From Victivallales bacterium (GTDB lineage Bacteria; Verrucomicrobiota; Lentisphaeria; Oligosphaerales; Oligosphaeraceae): a stretch of 31,012 bases of DNA. The translations under genes and the position numbers were made by a program. Shown here piece after piece: positions 1-8,685 of this stretch. The stretch is taken from NCBI GenBank assembly GCA_017431185.1, contig JAFRLP010000158.1, positions 1-31,012 of the forward strand, given 5' to 3'. Numbering within the stretch: the first letter of the stretch is position 1; every line of letters starts with the position of its first letter. The notes beneath the pieces were generated by a model. It made no database searches. It worked only from the letters and a program-made list of their open reading frames with translations, and was not told the origin of the DNA.

Positions 1-12
1 AAGAGAGTAGTT

Positions 13-965
<953 letters not shown>

Positions 966-969
<4 letters not shown>

Positions 970-1697
970 AAAACATCTGGACCATCGCCAAGCGCGAACT
1001 CGCGGGATACTTCACCTCGCCCGTCGCATACGTATTCATTGTGATTTTCCTGCTCCTCATGGGGTTCTTCACCTTTATGATGGGCGGATTCTTCCGCTTC
1101 AACGAAGCCTCCCTCGCCACTTTCTTCATCTGGCATCCTTGGCTTTACATGCTTCTCGTCCCCGCCATCGGTATGCGTCTCTGGGCAGAGGAACGCCGCC
1201 AGGGAACCTTGGAACTTCTGCTGACCATGCCGGTCACCGTCAACCAGGCCGTCTTTGGAAAGTTCCTGGCCGCCTGGGTCTTCCTGGGATTTGCGCTTCT
1301 GCTGACAATTCCCATGCCGATTACCGTCTGCTACCTCGGCGACCCCGATGTCGGCCCGATGGTCACAGGGTACCTGGGAAGTTTCCTCATCGCGGGCGCG
1401 TACCTGGCGGTCAGCGGTATGACCTCCGCATGCACGCGCAACCAGGTCATCAGTTTCATCACGAGCGTGGTCATCTGCCTGCTGCTCGTGCTGGCAGGGT
1501 ACCCGCCTGTCACGAACCTGCTGCTGGGCTGGGGGGCACCGAACAACGTCATTCAGTTCGCCTCCGCCTGCAGCGTCATGTTCCATTTTGAGAGCCTGCA
1601 GCGAGGCGTGATCGACTTCCGCGACCTGCTTTATTTCGCGTCGGTGATGGCCTTCTGCCTGTTCACGACGAATGTCATTCTCAAGAACCAGCGATAA
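966..1697 (+). CDS. ABC-2 type transporter permease (GldF-like)
   Basis: This 243-residue integral membrane protein is the permease partner of the ATPase just upstream. The sequence is dominated by about six hydrophobic segments, for example YVFIVIFLLLMGFFTFMM near residues 20-40, FLAAWVFLGFALLLTIPM near 100, and a long Leu/Val-rich segment near 160-177. The motif RLWAEERRQGTLELLLTMPV near residues 77-96 is typical of ABC-2 permeases, where this cytoplasmic coupling segment contacts the ATPase. The start ATG overlaps the upstream stop (ATGA), so stoichiometric expression is likely. Length and topology fit the GldF branch, which always travels with a GldG-like protein, and one follows here. 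The exported substrate cannot be inferred. Confidence 0.9.
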
Positions 1698-1710
1698 GGG
1701 AGGCAACGCC

Positions 1711-3663
1711 ATGTCTGACAAACAATCCAAAACCATGCGAACCGGGCTGGCTGCCGCCATCGCCGTCGTAGTCGTCGCCGCCATTCTCATCCTTCTCTGC
1801 AGCCTCTTCCAAAACACCAACTGGCGCCTGGACTGCACCGAAGGCAAAATCCATACCTTCTCGGACGCCACCATCCAGACCCTCAAGAACCTCAAGAAAA
1901 ACGTCAACATCAAGTTCTACTACTCGAAGGATGTTGCGGAGATGCCGGTCGTCCTCAAAAACTACGCCGCCCGCATCGAGGACATCCTTCGCGAATACGA
2001 AATCCATGGGGACGGACACATCCGCGTCTCCCGCCTCAATCCAAAACCCGATACCGATGCCGAGGATTCCGCAAATCTTGACGGCATCTCCGGGCAGCCG
2101 GGCGACGCCCTTGGCCTCGAAGAGAACATCTATCTCGGCATCGCAGTCACCTGCGCCGACCATACCGAGGCACTCCCATTCCTTTCCCCTGAACGCGAAA
2201 ATCTCCTCGAATACGACCTCACGCGAGCCATCATCGCCGTCTCCAATCCCGTCAAGCACAAACTCGGCGTCATGTCTGCCATGCAGGTCTTCGGGGGAAT
2301 CGACGATCCTGCCGCGATGATGCAGGGGCAGGGCGGCATGAAGCCCGCCTGGCTCATCATCAACGAACTCAAGAAAACCTATGACGTCAGTCAAGTCGAC
2401 CTCGAAGTGGCGGAAATCCCTGCTGACATCGATATGCTCCTCGTCATCCACCCGCGCGGCATCTCCGAAAAGACCCAGTTCGCAATCGACCAATTCGTGC
2501 TCCGAGGTGGACGCCTCATCGCGTTCGTGGATCCGATGAGCCTTGCCGACATGCAGAGCCAGCCGCGGCAGCAGATGCAGTACATGCCGCCAACCGCCTC
2601 CTCCAATCTTGACAAGTTGTTCGAGGCCTGGGGGGTCACGTTCTCGCCAGACGAGGTCGTGCTGGACCGCGAACGGGCGACGGTCGTGCGCGCGAATGCG
2701 CGTTCGGCACCCGAACCGGTCCCGAACGTGCTTAGTCTTCTCAAGGATGACATCACCCAGGGCGACCCCGCCACGGCGCAGATTGCAACCTTGATGATGC
2801 TCAATGCCGGTTCCTTTGGCGGCAAAGCCCCCGAAGGTCTGACTCGAACCGTGCTGCTCAAGTCTACGACGGAATCGCAGACGATGGACAAGTACATGAC
2901 CCAGCGCAATCCCTCGGATTTGATGCGTGACCTTGCGCCCGACGGGACCTCCAAGGAACTCATCATCCGCCTCACAGGTACCTTCCAGACCGCATTCCCC
3001 AATGGCGCTCCCAAGGAAAAGGAAGAGGGCAAAGACGAGGCAAAGAAAGAGGAGGCAAAGGCGGAGGAGGCAAAGGCGGAGGAGAAGCCTGCGCTGACCA
3101 AGTCGGAAAAGCCAGGTGCCGTGGTTCTGGTTGCGGATTCGGATATGCTGTACGACCCGTTCTGCGTGCGGCAGGGCAACATCTTCGGACAGTCGTTCTA
3201 CCAGCCCATCAACAACAACCTGGCATTGGTGCAGAACCTGGTGGAAGCACTGTCGGGAGACGTGGTGCTGTTTGAAATTCGTTCGCGTGGCGTGACCCCC
3301 CGCCCGTTCACGCGCGTCCGCGAGATGGAAAATGCCGCGGCGGAGAAGTACCGCAGCGAAATCCAGAAGTTTGAGGGCGAGGTCGAGAAGTTCCAGCAGG
3401 AAATCCGCGACCTGCAACGCAATCGCAAGCAGGGCGACGCCGAGTTGCTCTCGCGCGAGCAGAAGGACGCCGTCGCCCGCATCCAGAAGAAACAGGCGGA
3501 GGCGCGCCGCAACCTCAAGGAGGTTCGCAAGCAGCAGCGCAAGGACATTGAGGCGTTGGAGAATCGCATGATGCTTGTGAACATCGCGCTGATGCCTGCG
3601 CTCGTGGTTCTGTTCGGAATTGCGTTGGCCCTGTTCAAACGCATGGGAGGTGCTTCCAAATGA
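1711..3663 (+). CDS. GldG-like auxiliary protein of ABC transporter
   Basis: This 650-residue protein is anchored at both ends. There is an N-terminal membrane segment of Ala/Val/Ile residues near 12-34 and a C-terminal one (ALMPALVVLFGIALALF) just before the end, leaving a large extracytoplasmic middle. The middle matches the GldG/ABC_transp_aux type: early FSDATIQTLKNLKKNVNIKF, later PADIDMLLVIHPRG and DQFVLRGGRLIAFVDP. A Lys/Glu/Ala low-complexity stretch (about 3015-3110) precedes VVLVADSDMLYDPF, and a long charged coiled coil (about 3330-3560) precedes the last membrane segment. I chose the ATG at 1711 because GGGAGG sits at 1698-1703, right after the permease stop. The in-frame start at 1672 would overlap the permease gene and has no such site. 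The role is presumably as a transporter accessory; the molecular function is unknown in this family. Confidence 0.87.
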   Translation: MSDKQSKTMRTGLAAAIAVVVVAAILILLCSLFQNTNWRLDCTEGKIHTFSDATIQTLKNLKKNVNIKFYYSKDVAEMPVVLKNYAARIEDILREYEIHGDGHIRVSRLNPKPDTDAEDSANLDGISGQPGDALGLEENIYLGIAVTCADHTEALPFLSPERENLLEYDLTRAIIAVSNPVKHKLGVMSAMQVFGGIDDPAAMMQGQGGMKPAWLIINELKKTYDVSQVDLEVAEIPADIDMLLVIHPRGISEKTQFAIDQFVLRGGRLIAFVDPMSLADMQSQPRQQMQYMPPTASSNLDKLFEAWGVTFSPDEVVLDRERATVVRANARSAPEPVPNVLSLLKDDITQGDPATAQIATLMMLNAGSFGGKAPEGLTRTVLLKSTTESQTMDKYMTQRNPSDLMRDLAPDGTSKELIIRLTGTFQTAFPNGAPKEKEEGKDEAKKEEAKAEEAKAEEKPALTKSEKPGAVVLVADSDMLYDPFCVRQGNIFGQSFYQPINNNLALVQNLVEALSGDVVLFEIRSRGVTPRPFTRVREMENAAAEKYRSEIQKFEGEVEKFQQEIRDLQRNRKQGDAELLSREQKDAVARIQKKQAEARRNLKEVRKQQRKDIEALENRMMLVNIALMPALVVLFGIALALFKRMGGASK

Positions 3664-4856
3664 AAACCAAACAATTGCTCGTGCTCATAGCGGTGGCGGT
3701 CCTTTTGGCAGTCGTCGCCATCCTCAAAAATCGCAAGAATGACGCAACTTGGCGCGAAAGCCGCTCCCTCAATGCGGAAACCATCCTGCCAGACTCCTTT
3801 GACACCGAGAAAATTGCCTCCATCATCATCTCCCACGATGGAACGGCTTGCACCCTCCAGCGCGCCGAAAAGGGCTGGAAAGTTCAGGAACGCGCAGGAT
3901 ATCCTGCCAACATCAACGACCTCAGCCAATTTATCGTCGACCTGAGTCAGACTCGCGTCGCACAGACTTTGAGCCTCTCAAAAGACCAGGCGGCCGATTT
4001 GAAACTGGAAGGACCGGACGCCGTCAAAGTTCAATTGCTTGACGCCGCCGGCAAGCAACTCGCGATTTTCCTGTTCGGAAAGAAACTCGAGCGCGAGGCT
4101 CCCCAGGGTTCCGAGATGAATATGTACGGCATGGCGGGGAATGTCCCTGTGGGGCGCTACCTCCTGCTTCCAAATTGCTCCTTCGCGCTCGTTTCCAACA
4201 CCTTCTCGCTCGTCGACAATCAGGCAATCGACTGGTGCGACAAGGAGTTCTTCAAAATCTCCGCCCTCAAGACGGGTACTCTCAGCAGAGATGATGAGCC
4301 GCTCTGGTCTGTTTCCCGCAACGGTCAGTCCGATGAACTTTCCCTCCTTGGGGAGATCCCTGCAGAAAAGGAAATCGATTCCTCCAAACTTGCCTCCATC
4401 AAAAACGCCTTCTCCTGGATTCATTTCAATGATGTCGCGCCTGCCTCGGCTCCCGCGAAATCTGTCGGAATGGAGAAAACCAAGGTGTTTACGGCCACGG
4501 ACTTCGATGGCTTTGTCTATGTCATCACGCTCGGTGAACCTGTCGATTCCAAGCAGTATCTCAAGGTGCAGGTCTCCTGGAACGGTGCTACCAAGCGCGA
4601 ACCAGTCAAGGACGAAAAGCCCGAAGATGCCGCAAAGGCCGATGAAGAGTTTGCCAAGAAGGTCAAGGAAAACCAGGACAAGGCTGCTTCCTTGAACGAA
4701 CGCCTCTCCTCCTGGTACTACGAGGTCGGAACCTCTTCCCTCGCAGGGATTGATGTGGCACGCGACGCTCTCCTCAAGGACAAACCCAAACCTGCCCCCG
4801 CTCCCGATCCCAAGGCCCCAACCCCGCCTGCTCCCACTCCTTCCCCCGCAAACTAA
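3660..4856 (+). CDS. DUF4340 domain protein, membrane anchored
   Basis: This 398-residue protein has one N-terminal membrane segment (QLLVLIAVAVLLAVVAIL, residues about 4-21), and the rest is predicted to lie outside the cytoplasmic membrane. The body matches the DUF4340 pattern: an early SIIISHDGTACTLQRAEKGWKVQE segment, then repeated beta-rich units, with IDWCDKEFF near residue 195. Proteins of this type regularly follow GldG-like genes in Bacteroidota, Planctomycetota and Verrucomicrobiota. Here the start overlaps the GldG-like stop by four bases (ATGA), so it is the last member of a four-gene operon. The C-terminus is a Pro/Ala/Lys-rich tail (about 30 residues) likely to be unstructured. 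The function is unknown; a role in assembly or substrate capture for the transporter is inference from context. Confidence 0.85.
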   Translation: MKTKQLLVLIAVAVLLAVVAILKNRKNDATWRESRSLNAETILPDSFDTEKIASIIISHDGTACTLQRAEKGWKVQERAGYPANINDLSQFIVDLSQTRVAQTLSLSKDQAADLKLEGPDAVKVQLLDAAGKQLAIFLFGKKLEREAPQGSEMNMYGMAGNVPVGRYLLLPNCSFALVSNTFSLVDNQAIDWCDKEFFKISALKTGTLSRDDEPLWSVSRNGQSDELSLLGEIPAEKEIDSSKLASIKNAFSWIHFNDVAPASAPAKSVGMEKTKVFTATDFDGFVYVITLGEPVDSKQYLKVQVSWNGATKREPVKDEKPEDAAKADEEFAKKVKENQDKAASLNERLSSWYYEVGTSSLAGIDVARDALLKDKPKPAPAPDPKAPTPPAPTPSPAN

Positions 4857-4868
4857 CAGTTGCCTAGT

Positions 4869-4887
4869 GGCCGCGCGGAGCGCGGCC
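4869..4887 (+). terminator. GC-rich hairpin after the ABC operon (possible terminator)
   Basis: A perfect 8-bp stem, GGCCGCGC / GCGCGGCC with a 3-nt loop, begins 13 nt after the stop of the DUF4340 gene. No T-run follows directly, so it is not a canonical intrinsic terminator. A second weak hairpin (GTACA-N3-TGTAC, 4918-4930) with five T residues at 4936-4940 could complete termination. The rest of this 276-bp gap up to 5132 holds four GGGGCA-type G-rich runs (about 4902-5004) and an AT-rich stretch (about 5040-5085) that probably contains the promoter for the next gene. Confidence 0.4.
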
Positions 4888-5132
4888 TGCAAAACCGATA
4901 GAGGGGCACGCACCGCTGTACAGGTTGTACGCTCCTTTTTCCCTTGCTAGTCGGCAGGGGCACGTCCACAGGGGCATGGCTCGGGGGCACGGTCTGGCAC
5001 CACTGGCCGCGTCGGCGTTGTTCTAGTGCGGCCGGTGCCAATTTACTATTTTTTACAATTTTTGCGCCAACTCTGCGTTTATAGGGCAAAGCACATCCAG
5101 ACCAGAGCACTTGCCAAACAGGAGCCACAACC

Positions 5133-7241
5133 ATGAAACACCTCATTCCATTGATTGCACTTTTGTCAGCAGCAAGTTTGTTTGCGCAGGAAGTTGAATG
5201 CGTGGACAACATGTGCGCCATCCCTTCCGAGCAGACCGCCAGCAAGGCGGAAACTTCCACTGTGCCCGACTTCATCTGCCTGTCGCCCGTGGCAGAAGTC
5301 AAGGTGGAACCACTTCCCCAGAAGCCGAGACTGAAGACACTCGACGGCAAGACCATCGCCATTGTCGGCGGTAGTTTCATGGCTTCTGTCACCCATCCCG
5401 AGTTGAAACGACTGATTCAATCCGAGTTCCCGAAGGCGAAAGTCTATCTTTTGAATGAAATCGGTTCTGCAGGACCCTATCCGCGTCCCGGTGTCATTCG
5501 TCGTGAAAAGGACGAGTTCCAGCGACGTCTGAAGGAGTTCCGCGTGGACGCGGTCATTTCGGGCAACGGCGGGTGCGGCCTTTGCACCCCGAAGGAGGCC
5601 GGAAGCTGCATCGCGGCGGAGGTTCTGGGCATCCCGTCCGTGATGATTGCCGCGCCAGGTTTTGTGAAGCAGGCAAAATCGACCGCTGCCACGGCGGGCA
5701 TCGCTGTCTTGCGCGTCGCCGAATATCCGGGTTCCTTTGCCTCCCACACCAAGGAAGAACTGCGCAATAACACGCGAAAAATCCTCTGGCCGCAGATTAA
5801 AAAGGCCTTGACTGAACCCATCCGGACCGAAGAAAGCGCCTCCTATCAAGCCGATGGCAACTCCATCGACCTCTCCGGCTCCTTCGAGGAAATCCAGCGC
5901 ATCTTTCTGGATTCGGGCTGGACGGACGGTCTGCCCATCATTCCTCCCACGCAAAAGGCCGTGGCGGAGTTTTTGAAGTTCACGGATCGCAAGCCAGACA
6001 GTGTGGTGGGAGAGATTCCGCCAGCGCAGCGTTCGGTTACGGTGCGTCATGTCGCGGTGAATGGTGTCATGTCCGGGTGTCCGCCCGAGTTCATGCCTGT
6101 CCTGCTGGCCTTTGCCGAGGCGATGAAGGACGGCAACTTCCGACGCACGCTGGTCTCCACGCACGCCTGGACCCCATACTGCTGGCTGAACGGACCCGTC
6201 GCCCGCCAACTGGGGCTGGACAGCGGTCAGGGCGAAATCTCCGAGCCGAAGAACGCCGTGTTGGGACGTTTCATCAGCCTGGCCCTTCTCAACCTCGGCG
6301 GCTACCGCGTCAAGGAGAACCGCATGGGAACCTTCGGCTACCTGACGCCCTGGTGCCTGGTGGAAGATGACCAAGCCGCTCTTGCGGTCGGTTGGAAACC
6401 CTATCACATGCAACGCGGATTTGGCGTGAATGAATCGACGCTTTCCGCCGCCTCTGCCATCAACTGGGGAAACAATCTCGTTCCTGCCACCTCGGAAGCT
6501 GTGAAAATCAAGGACATGATGGCCTGGGACGCTGTGGAGAAGCAGCAGATGGCGGTCGGCAGCGGCATGCCTTGCGTCTATCGAACCTTCCTGATCACGC
6601 CCGATGTCGCAAAGGCGCTTGCGGCCTCCTATTCCTCGAAGGACGAACTGGAAAAGGCACTTGTGGAGACTGCGCGCGTCCCGTTGGCGCAGAGAGCGTT
6701 TGCCAACTACTGGGGCAATCCTGGCAGTTCCTTTGATGGCGGAAAGGCCTCTCTGGCACGTCATCAGGCAAGAATTGCACAAGAAGAACAAGCGGCGACG
6801 ACGGCGACCCCGCCCTGGCTGGAATGGACTGGTGCCAAGACCGTGGAGACTGTCCCCACGATGCAGGATGGCAAGAGCATTTTCCTGGTCACGGGCGACC
6901 CGACCCGCAACAAGGAACTGTGCCTGCCCGGCGGCGGTTCCGCTACCGTGAAAATCGTCTTGCCGGCTGCCTGGGACACCCTCATGGCCGAACGTGGATA
7001 CAAACCGCTGTCCAGTTTCTACCTGAAATCCGACTTGCGTCCAGATCGTCCGAAGCCTCTTCCCAAAGGCTATTCCCGACCTGGTGTGCGGGGGGACCGT
7101 CAGTACGGCAATTCTCCGCAAAATGGTCCCAGACCCAGCGGTCAGGGTGACCGGCAGTACAATCGTCCACCCCAGGGCGGCGGCAATGGGGAGAACAATC
7201 GAATGAATATGAACCGCCGCCGTAGAACGCCCCAGCAATAA
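5133..7241 (+). CDS. Exported UGSC-motif two-domain protein with low-complexity tail
   Basis: This 702-residue protein starts with a signal peptide (LIPLIALLSAASLFA, probable cut near residues 18-19). The first domain (about 70-235) carries the Cys form of the UGSC motif: GGCGLC with Cys148 and Cys151, followed by Cys159, then a segment leading to PSVMIAAPGFV. This region resembles the UGSC (seleno)protein family, in which the first motif position is Sec or Cys. The second domain (about 245-630) contains GWTDGLPIIPPT, then VRHVAVNGVMSGCPPEFMPV and YLTPWCLVEDD, the conserved partner region usually associated with UGSC proteins. The last 68 residues are rich in Arg, Pro, Gly, Asn and Gln, with GDRQY twice, and look disordered. 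The biochemical role of the family is unknown; a thiol redox function is inference. It appears monocistronic, with its own upstream AT-rich promoter region. Confidence 0.75.
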   Translation: MKHLIPLIALLSAASLFAQEVECVDNMCAIPSEQTASKAETSTVPDFICLSPVAEVKVEPLPQKPRLKTLDGKTIAIVGGSFMASVTHPELKRLIQSEFPKAKVYLLNEIGSAGPYPRPGVIRREKDEFQRRLKEFRVDAVISGNGGCGLCTPKEAGSCIAAEVLGIPSVMIAAPGFVKQAKSTAATAGIAVLRVAEYPGSFASHTKEELRNNTRKILWPQIKKALTEPIRTEESASYQADGNSIDLSGSFEEIQRIFLDSGWTDGLPIIPPTQKAVAEFLKFTDRKPDSVVGEIPPAQRSVTVRHVAVNGVMSGCPPEFMPVLLAFAEAMKDGNFRRTLVSTHAWTPYCWLNGPVARQLGLDSGQGEISEPKNAVLGRFISLALLNLGGYRVKENRMGTFGYLTPWCLVEDDQAALAVGWKPYHMQRGFGVNESTLSAASAINWGNNLVPATSEAVKIKDMMAWDAVEKQQMAVGSGMPCVYRTFLITPDVAKALAASYSSKDELEKALVETARVPLAQRAFANYWGNPGSSFDGGKASLARHQARIAQEEQAATTATPPWLEWTGAKTVETVPTMQDGKSIFLVTGDPTRNKELCLPGGGSATVKIVLPAAWDTLMAERGYKPLSSFYLKSDLRPDRPKPLPKGYSRPGVRGDRQYGNSPQNGPRPSGQGDRQYNRPPQGGGNGENNRMNMNRRRRTPQQ

Positions 7242-7267
7242 CGGCGCAACGTTCCCAATTCCCCTGA

Positions 7268-7456
7268 GAGGTAGTTGCAAAACTCTTTTTTGAGTCCACA
7301 GAACACACAGAACACACAGAATGCAATCCGCCGCTTCGCGGCGGCTTGCACTTTGTATTTTGTTTTATATCAAGTATTTGGCCGCGCGTAGCCGGACAAA
7401 CAGGTCTGTGTATTCTGTGTGTTCTGTGTACTTCGAAAGAGTTTTGCAATTATCAT
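7268..7456. repeat. Palindromic element R1 (long imperfect inverted repeat)
   Basis: The element is bounded by GAGGTAGTTGCAAAACT (7268-7284) and AGTTTTGCAATTATCAT (7440-7456), the same terminal repeat found in the other elements of this window. Unlike those, its interior is built from ACACAGAAC-type repeats on the left arm (about 7296-7320) and their complements on the right arm (about 7405-7430), so each arm is about 46 nt. The centre contains a 7-bp GC hairpin, CCGCCGC-TTC-GCGGCGG. It fills the gap between two convergent genes. CCTGA occurs on both sides (7263-7267 and 7462-7466), a possible target duplication. No gene is seen inside it. Confidence 0.75.
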
Positions 7457-7473
7457 TATCTCCTGAAACAATC

Positions 7474-7503
7474 GCGGCCCCCTGGATTTTACCAAGGGGC
7501 CGC
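7474..7503 (-). terminator. Strong GC hairpin between convergent genes
   Basis: Twelve-base arms GCGGCCCCCTGG and CCAAGGGGCCGC pair with a single mismatch around a 6-nt loop. The hairpin lies about 33 bp past the stop of the flavodoxin-family gene on the minus strand. Short T-rich stretches follow on both strands (GATTGTTTC reading minus, GTTGTTTT reading plus), so it may end transcription from both sides. Confidence 0.6.
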
Positions 7504-7535
7504 AGTTGTTTTGGGAAAATGCTTTGTCGGATTCG

Positions 7536-8081
7536 CTAGCAGGATTTTCCGGCTTCGTAGGCTTCTTGGAACACGGGCAGTGAGCGGACCTCGCCCTTTT
7601 CGTAGGCCCCCGTGCCGTAGAGAACGCCACGCTCAATGGAGCCTTCCATGCAGTCCCGCATAAAACCTCTGAGACCTTCCAACGTGGCGGACATCATCTC
7701 GTGGCTTTCGTCCGCGGCCGTGATGACCAGCCAGAACTCCGTGCCCCGGAAGCGGCCGAAGTCGTCCCAACGTGAAACGGAGCGGTCAATGAGTGCCTTG
7801 AGTTGCGCGTCCATCGAATAAAAATAGACGGGCGTGGCCAGGACGATGACATCGGCGGAAAGCATCTTTTCAACGAGTTCGTTGGCGTCGTCGTTCTGGA
7901 AGCATTTCTTCAGTTTCTGGCAGGCATAGCAGCCTTTGCAGAAGCCTACGTTCTTCTCGGCCAGGCGAATCTTCTCGACATCATGACCTGCCTCGATTGC
8001 CCCGCGCGCAAACTCGTCACAGAGCAAATCGGAGTTGCCGCCCTTGCGGGGCGACGAAGAGAGGATGAGAACTTTTTTCAT
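7536..8081 (-). CDS. Flavodoxin-family NAD(P)H-dependent oxidoreductase
   Basis: This 181-residue cytosolic protein opens with VLILSSSPRKGGNSDLL, the phosphate-binding loop of FMN-binding flavodoxin-like reductases (NADPH-dependent FMN reductase or iron-sulfur flavoprotein type). Cysteines at GFCKGCYACQKLKKC (about residues 47-61) resemble the compact Cys cluster of iron-sulfur flavoproteins, so an Fe-S cofactor beside FMN is possible. ADVIVLATPVYFYSMDAQLKALIDR is the conserved second FMN contact region. The length is typical. An AAGGAA-type RBS lies about 10 nt before the ATG. It is the last gene of a three-gene minus-strand operon, 51 bp after the cyclophilin-like gene, and probably carries out a reductive reaction in the pathway controlled by the divergent LysR protein. 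The substrate is unknown. Confidence 0.9.
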   Translation of the reverse strand: MKKVLILSSSPRKGGNSDLLCDEFARGAIEAGHDVEKIRLAEKNVGFCKGCYACQKLKKCFQNDDANELVEKMLSADVIVLATPVYFYSMDAQLKALIDRSVSRWDDFGRFRGTEFWLVITAADESHEMMSATLEGLRGFMRDCMEGSIERGVLYGTGAYEKGEVRSLPVFQEAYEAGKSC

Positions 8082-8132
8082 GTTATGGATTCCTTTTGTG
8101 GTGAGGTATCGTTTTGCTCGGTTTCCCCTGAA

Positions 8133-8675
8133 TCATGGGCGCGCTTTCGGCGAGTTCAGGGAAACGGTCACATTTCCTTTTCCAACGACTTTCGCCAGCC
8201 CTTGCGCGTCGTTGATATGCCCAAGACGGGTATATGAGTATGGGGTGCCAAATGTCTTATAGAACAAGACTAGGCAGTCGCTTCCCCATAGCATCAGATC
8301 GCCGGCTTCGATAGTGTGAACTTTTTCCGCCTTTGCGGGAAGGGGCTTGTCCAGATTGGCGTATTTCTCGTTTCCGTTCAATTCCGTCATATCCAGATGG
8401 AGTGGCAGCCGTTTGGCTAATTCCCGCGCGGCCTCGGTGTCGGCAAGGGAAACGGTGAAATTGGTGTCAGCAATGGCAAGAACCATGGTGTGCTGTCGTT
8501 GTGTCATCTTATCCTCCCGTATGCTTGCGTTGGATTCCTGCGGTGGGGCTTCTGGTGTCACCTCTGGCTGCCGTGAGCAGGCGATGAGCAGGAGGAACGA
8601 TGCCAGGTACAGAACGAACGTGATTCGTGGCAGGGAGGCGTTGGGAGAGTTGCCATTTAGGACAAGCATCTTCAT
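8133..8675 (-). CDS. Cyclophilin-like fold lipoprotein
   Basis: The 180-residue product has a hydrophobic segment (ITFVLYLASFLLL) ending in a lipobox-like LIAC with Cys33, then a Pro/Glu-rich linker, then a domain from about residue 61 to 176. That domain has FTVSLADTEAARELAKRLP, AGDLMLWGSDCLVLFY and the ending SYTRLGHI, all typical of the small cyclophilin-like fold family. The start at 8675 lies 10 bp after the upstream stop with an AAGGGAC site. A second start is striking: Met57 (8507) is preceded by GGGAGG with 5-nt spacing and would give a 124-residue protein without the signal. The first 14 residues (MKMLVLNGNSPNAS) look more like the start of a flavodoxin than of a signal peptide. The function is unknown; it is often linked to redox operons. 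Confidence 0.8.
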   Translation of the reverse strand: MKMLVLNGNSPNASLPRITFVLYLASFLLLIACSRQPEVTPEAPPQESNASIREDKMTQRQHTMVLAIADTNFTVSLADTEAARELAKRLPLHLDMTELNGNEKYANLDKPLPAKAEKVHTIEAGDLMLWGSDCLVLFYKTFGTPYSYTRLGHINDAQGLAKVVGKGNVTVSLNSPKARP

Positions 8676-8685
8676 GAAGCGTCCC

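Noticed and set aside
5166..7280. 704-codon minus-strand frame opposite the UGSC gene
   Set aside because: It mirrors the plus-strand codons almost exactly, shows no domain, and the plus-strand gene has a signal peptide and conserved motifs.
7268..7456. CRISPR array suspected from the ACACAGAAC repeats
   Set aside because: The units are about 9 bp, directly adjacent without spacers, and arranged as an inverted pair; no cas gene is near.
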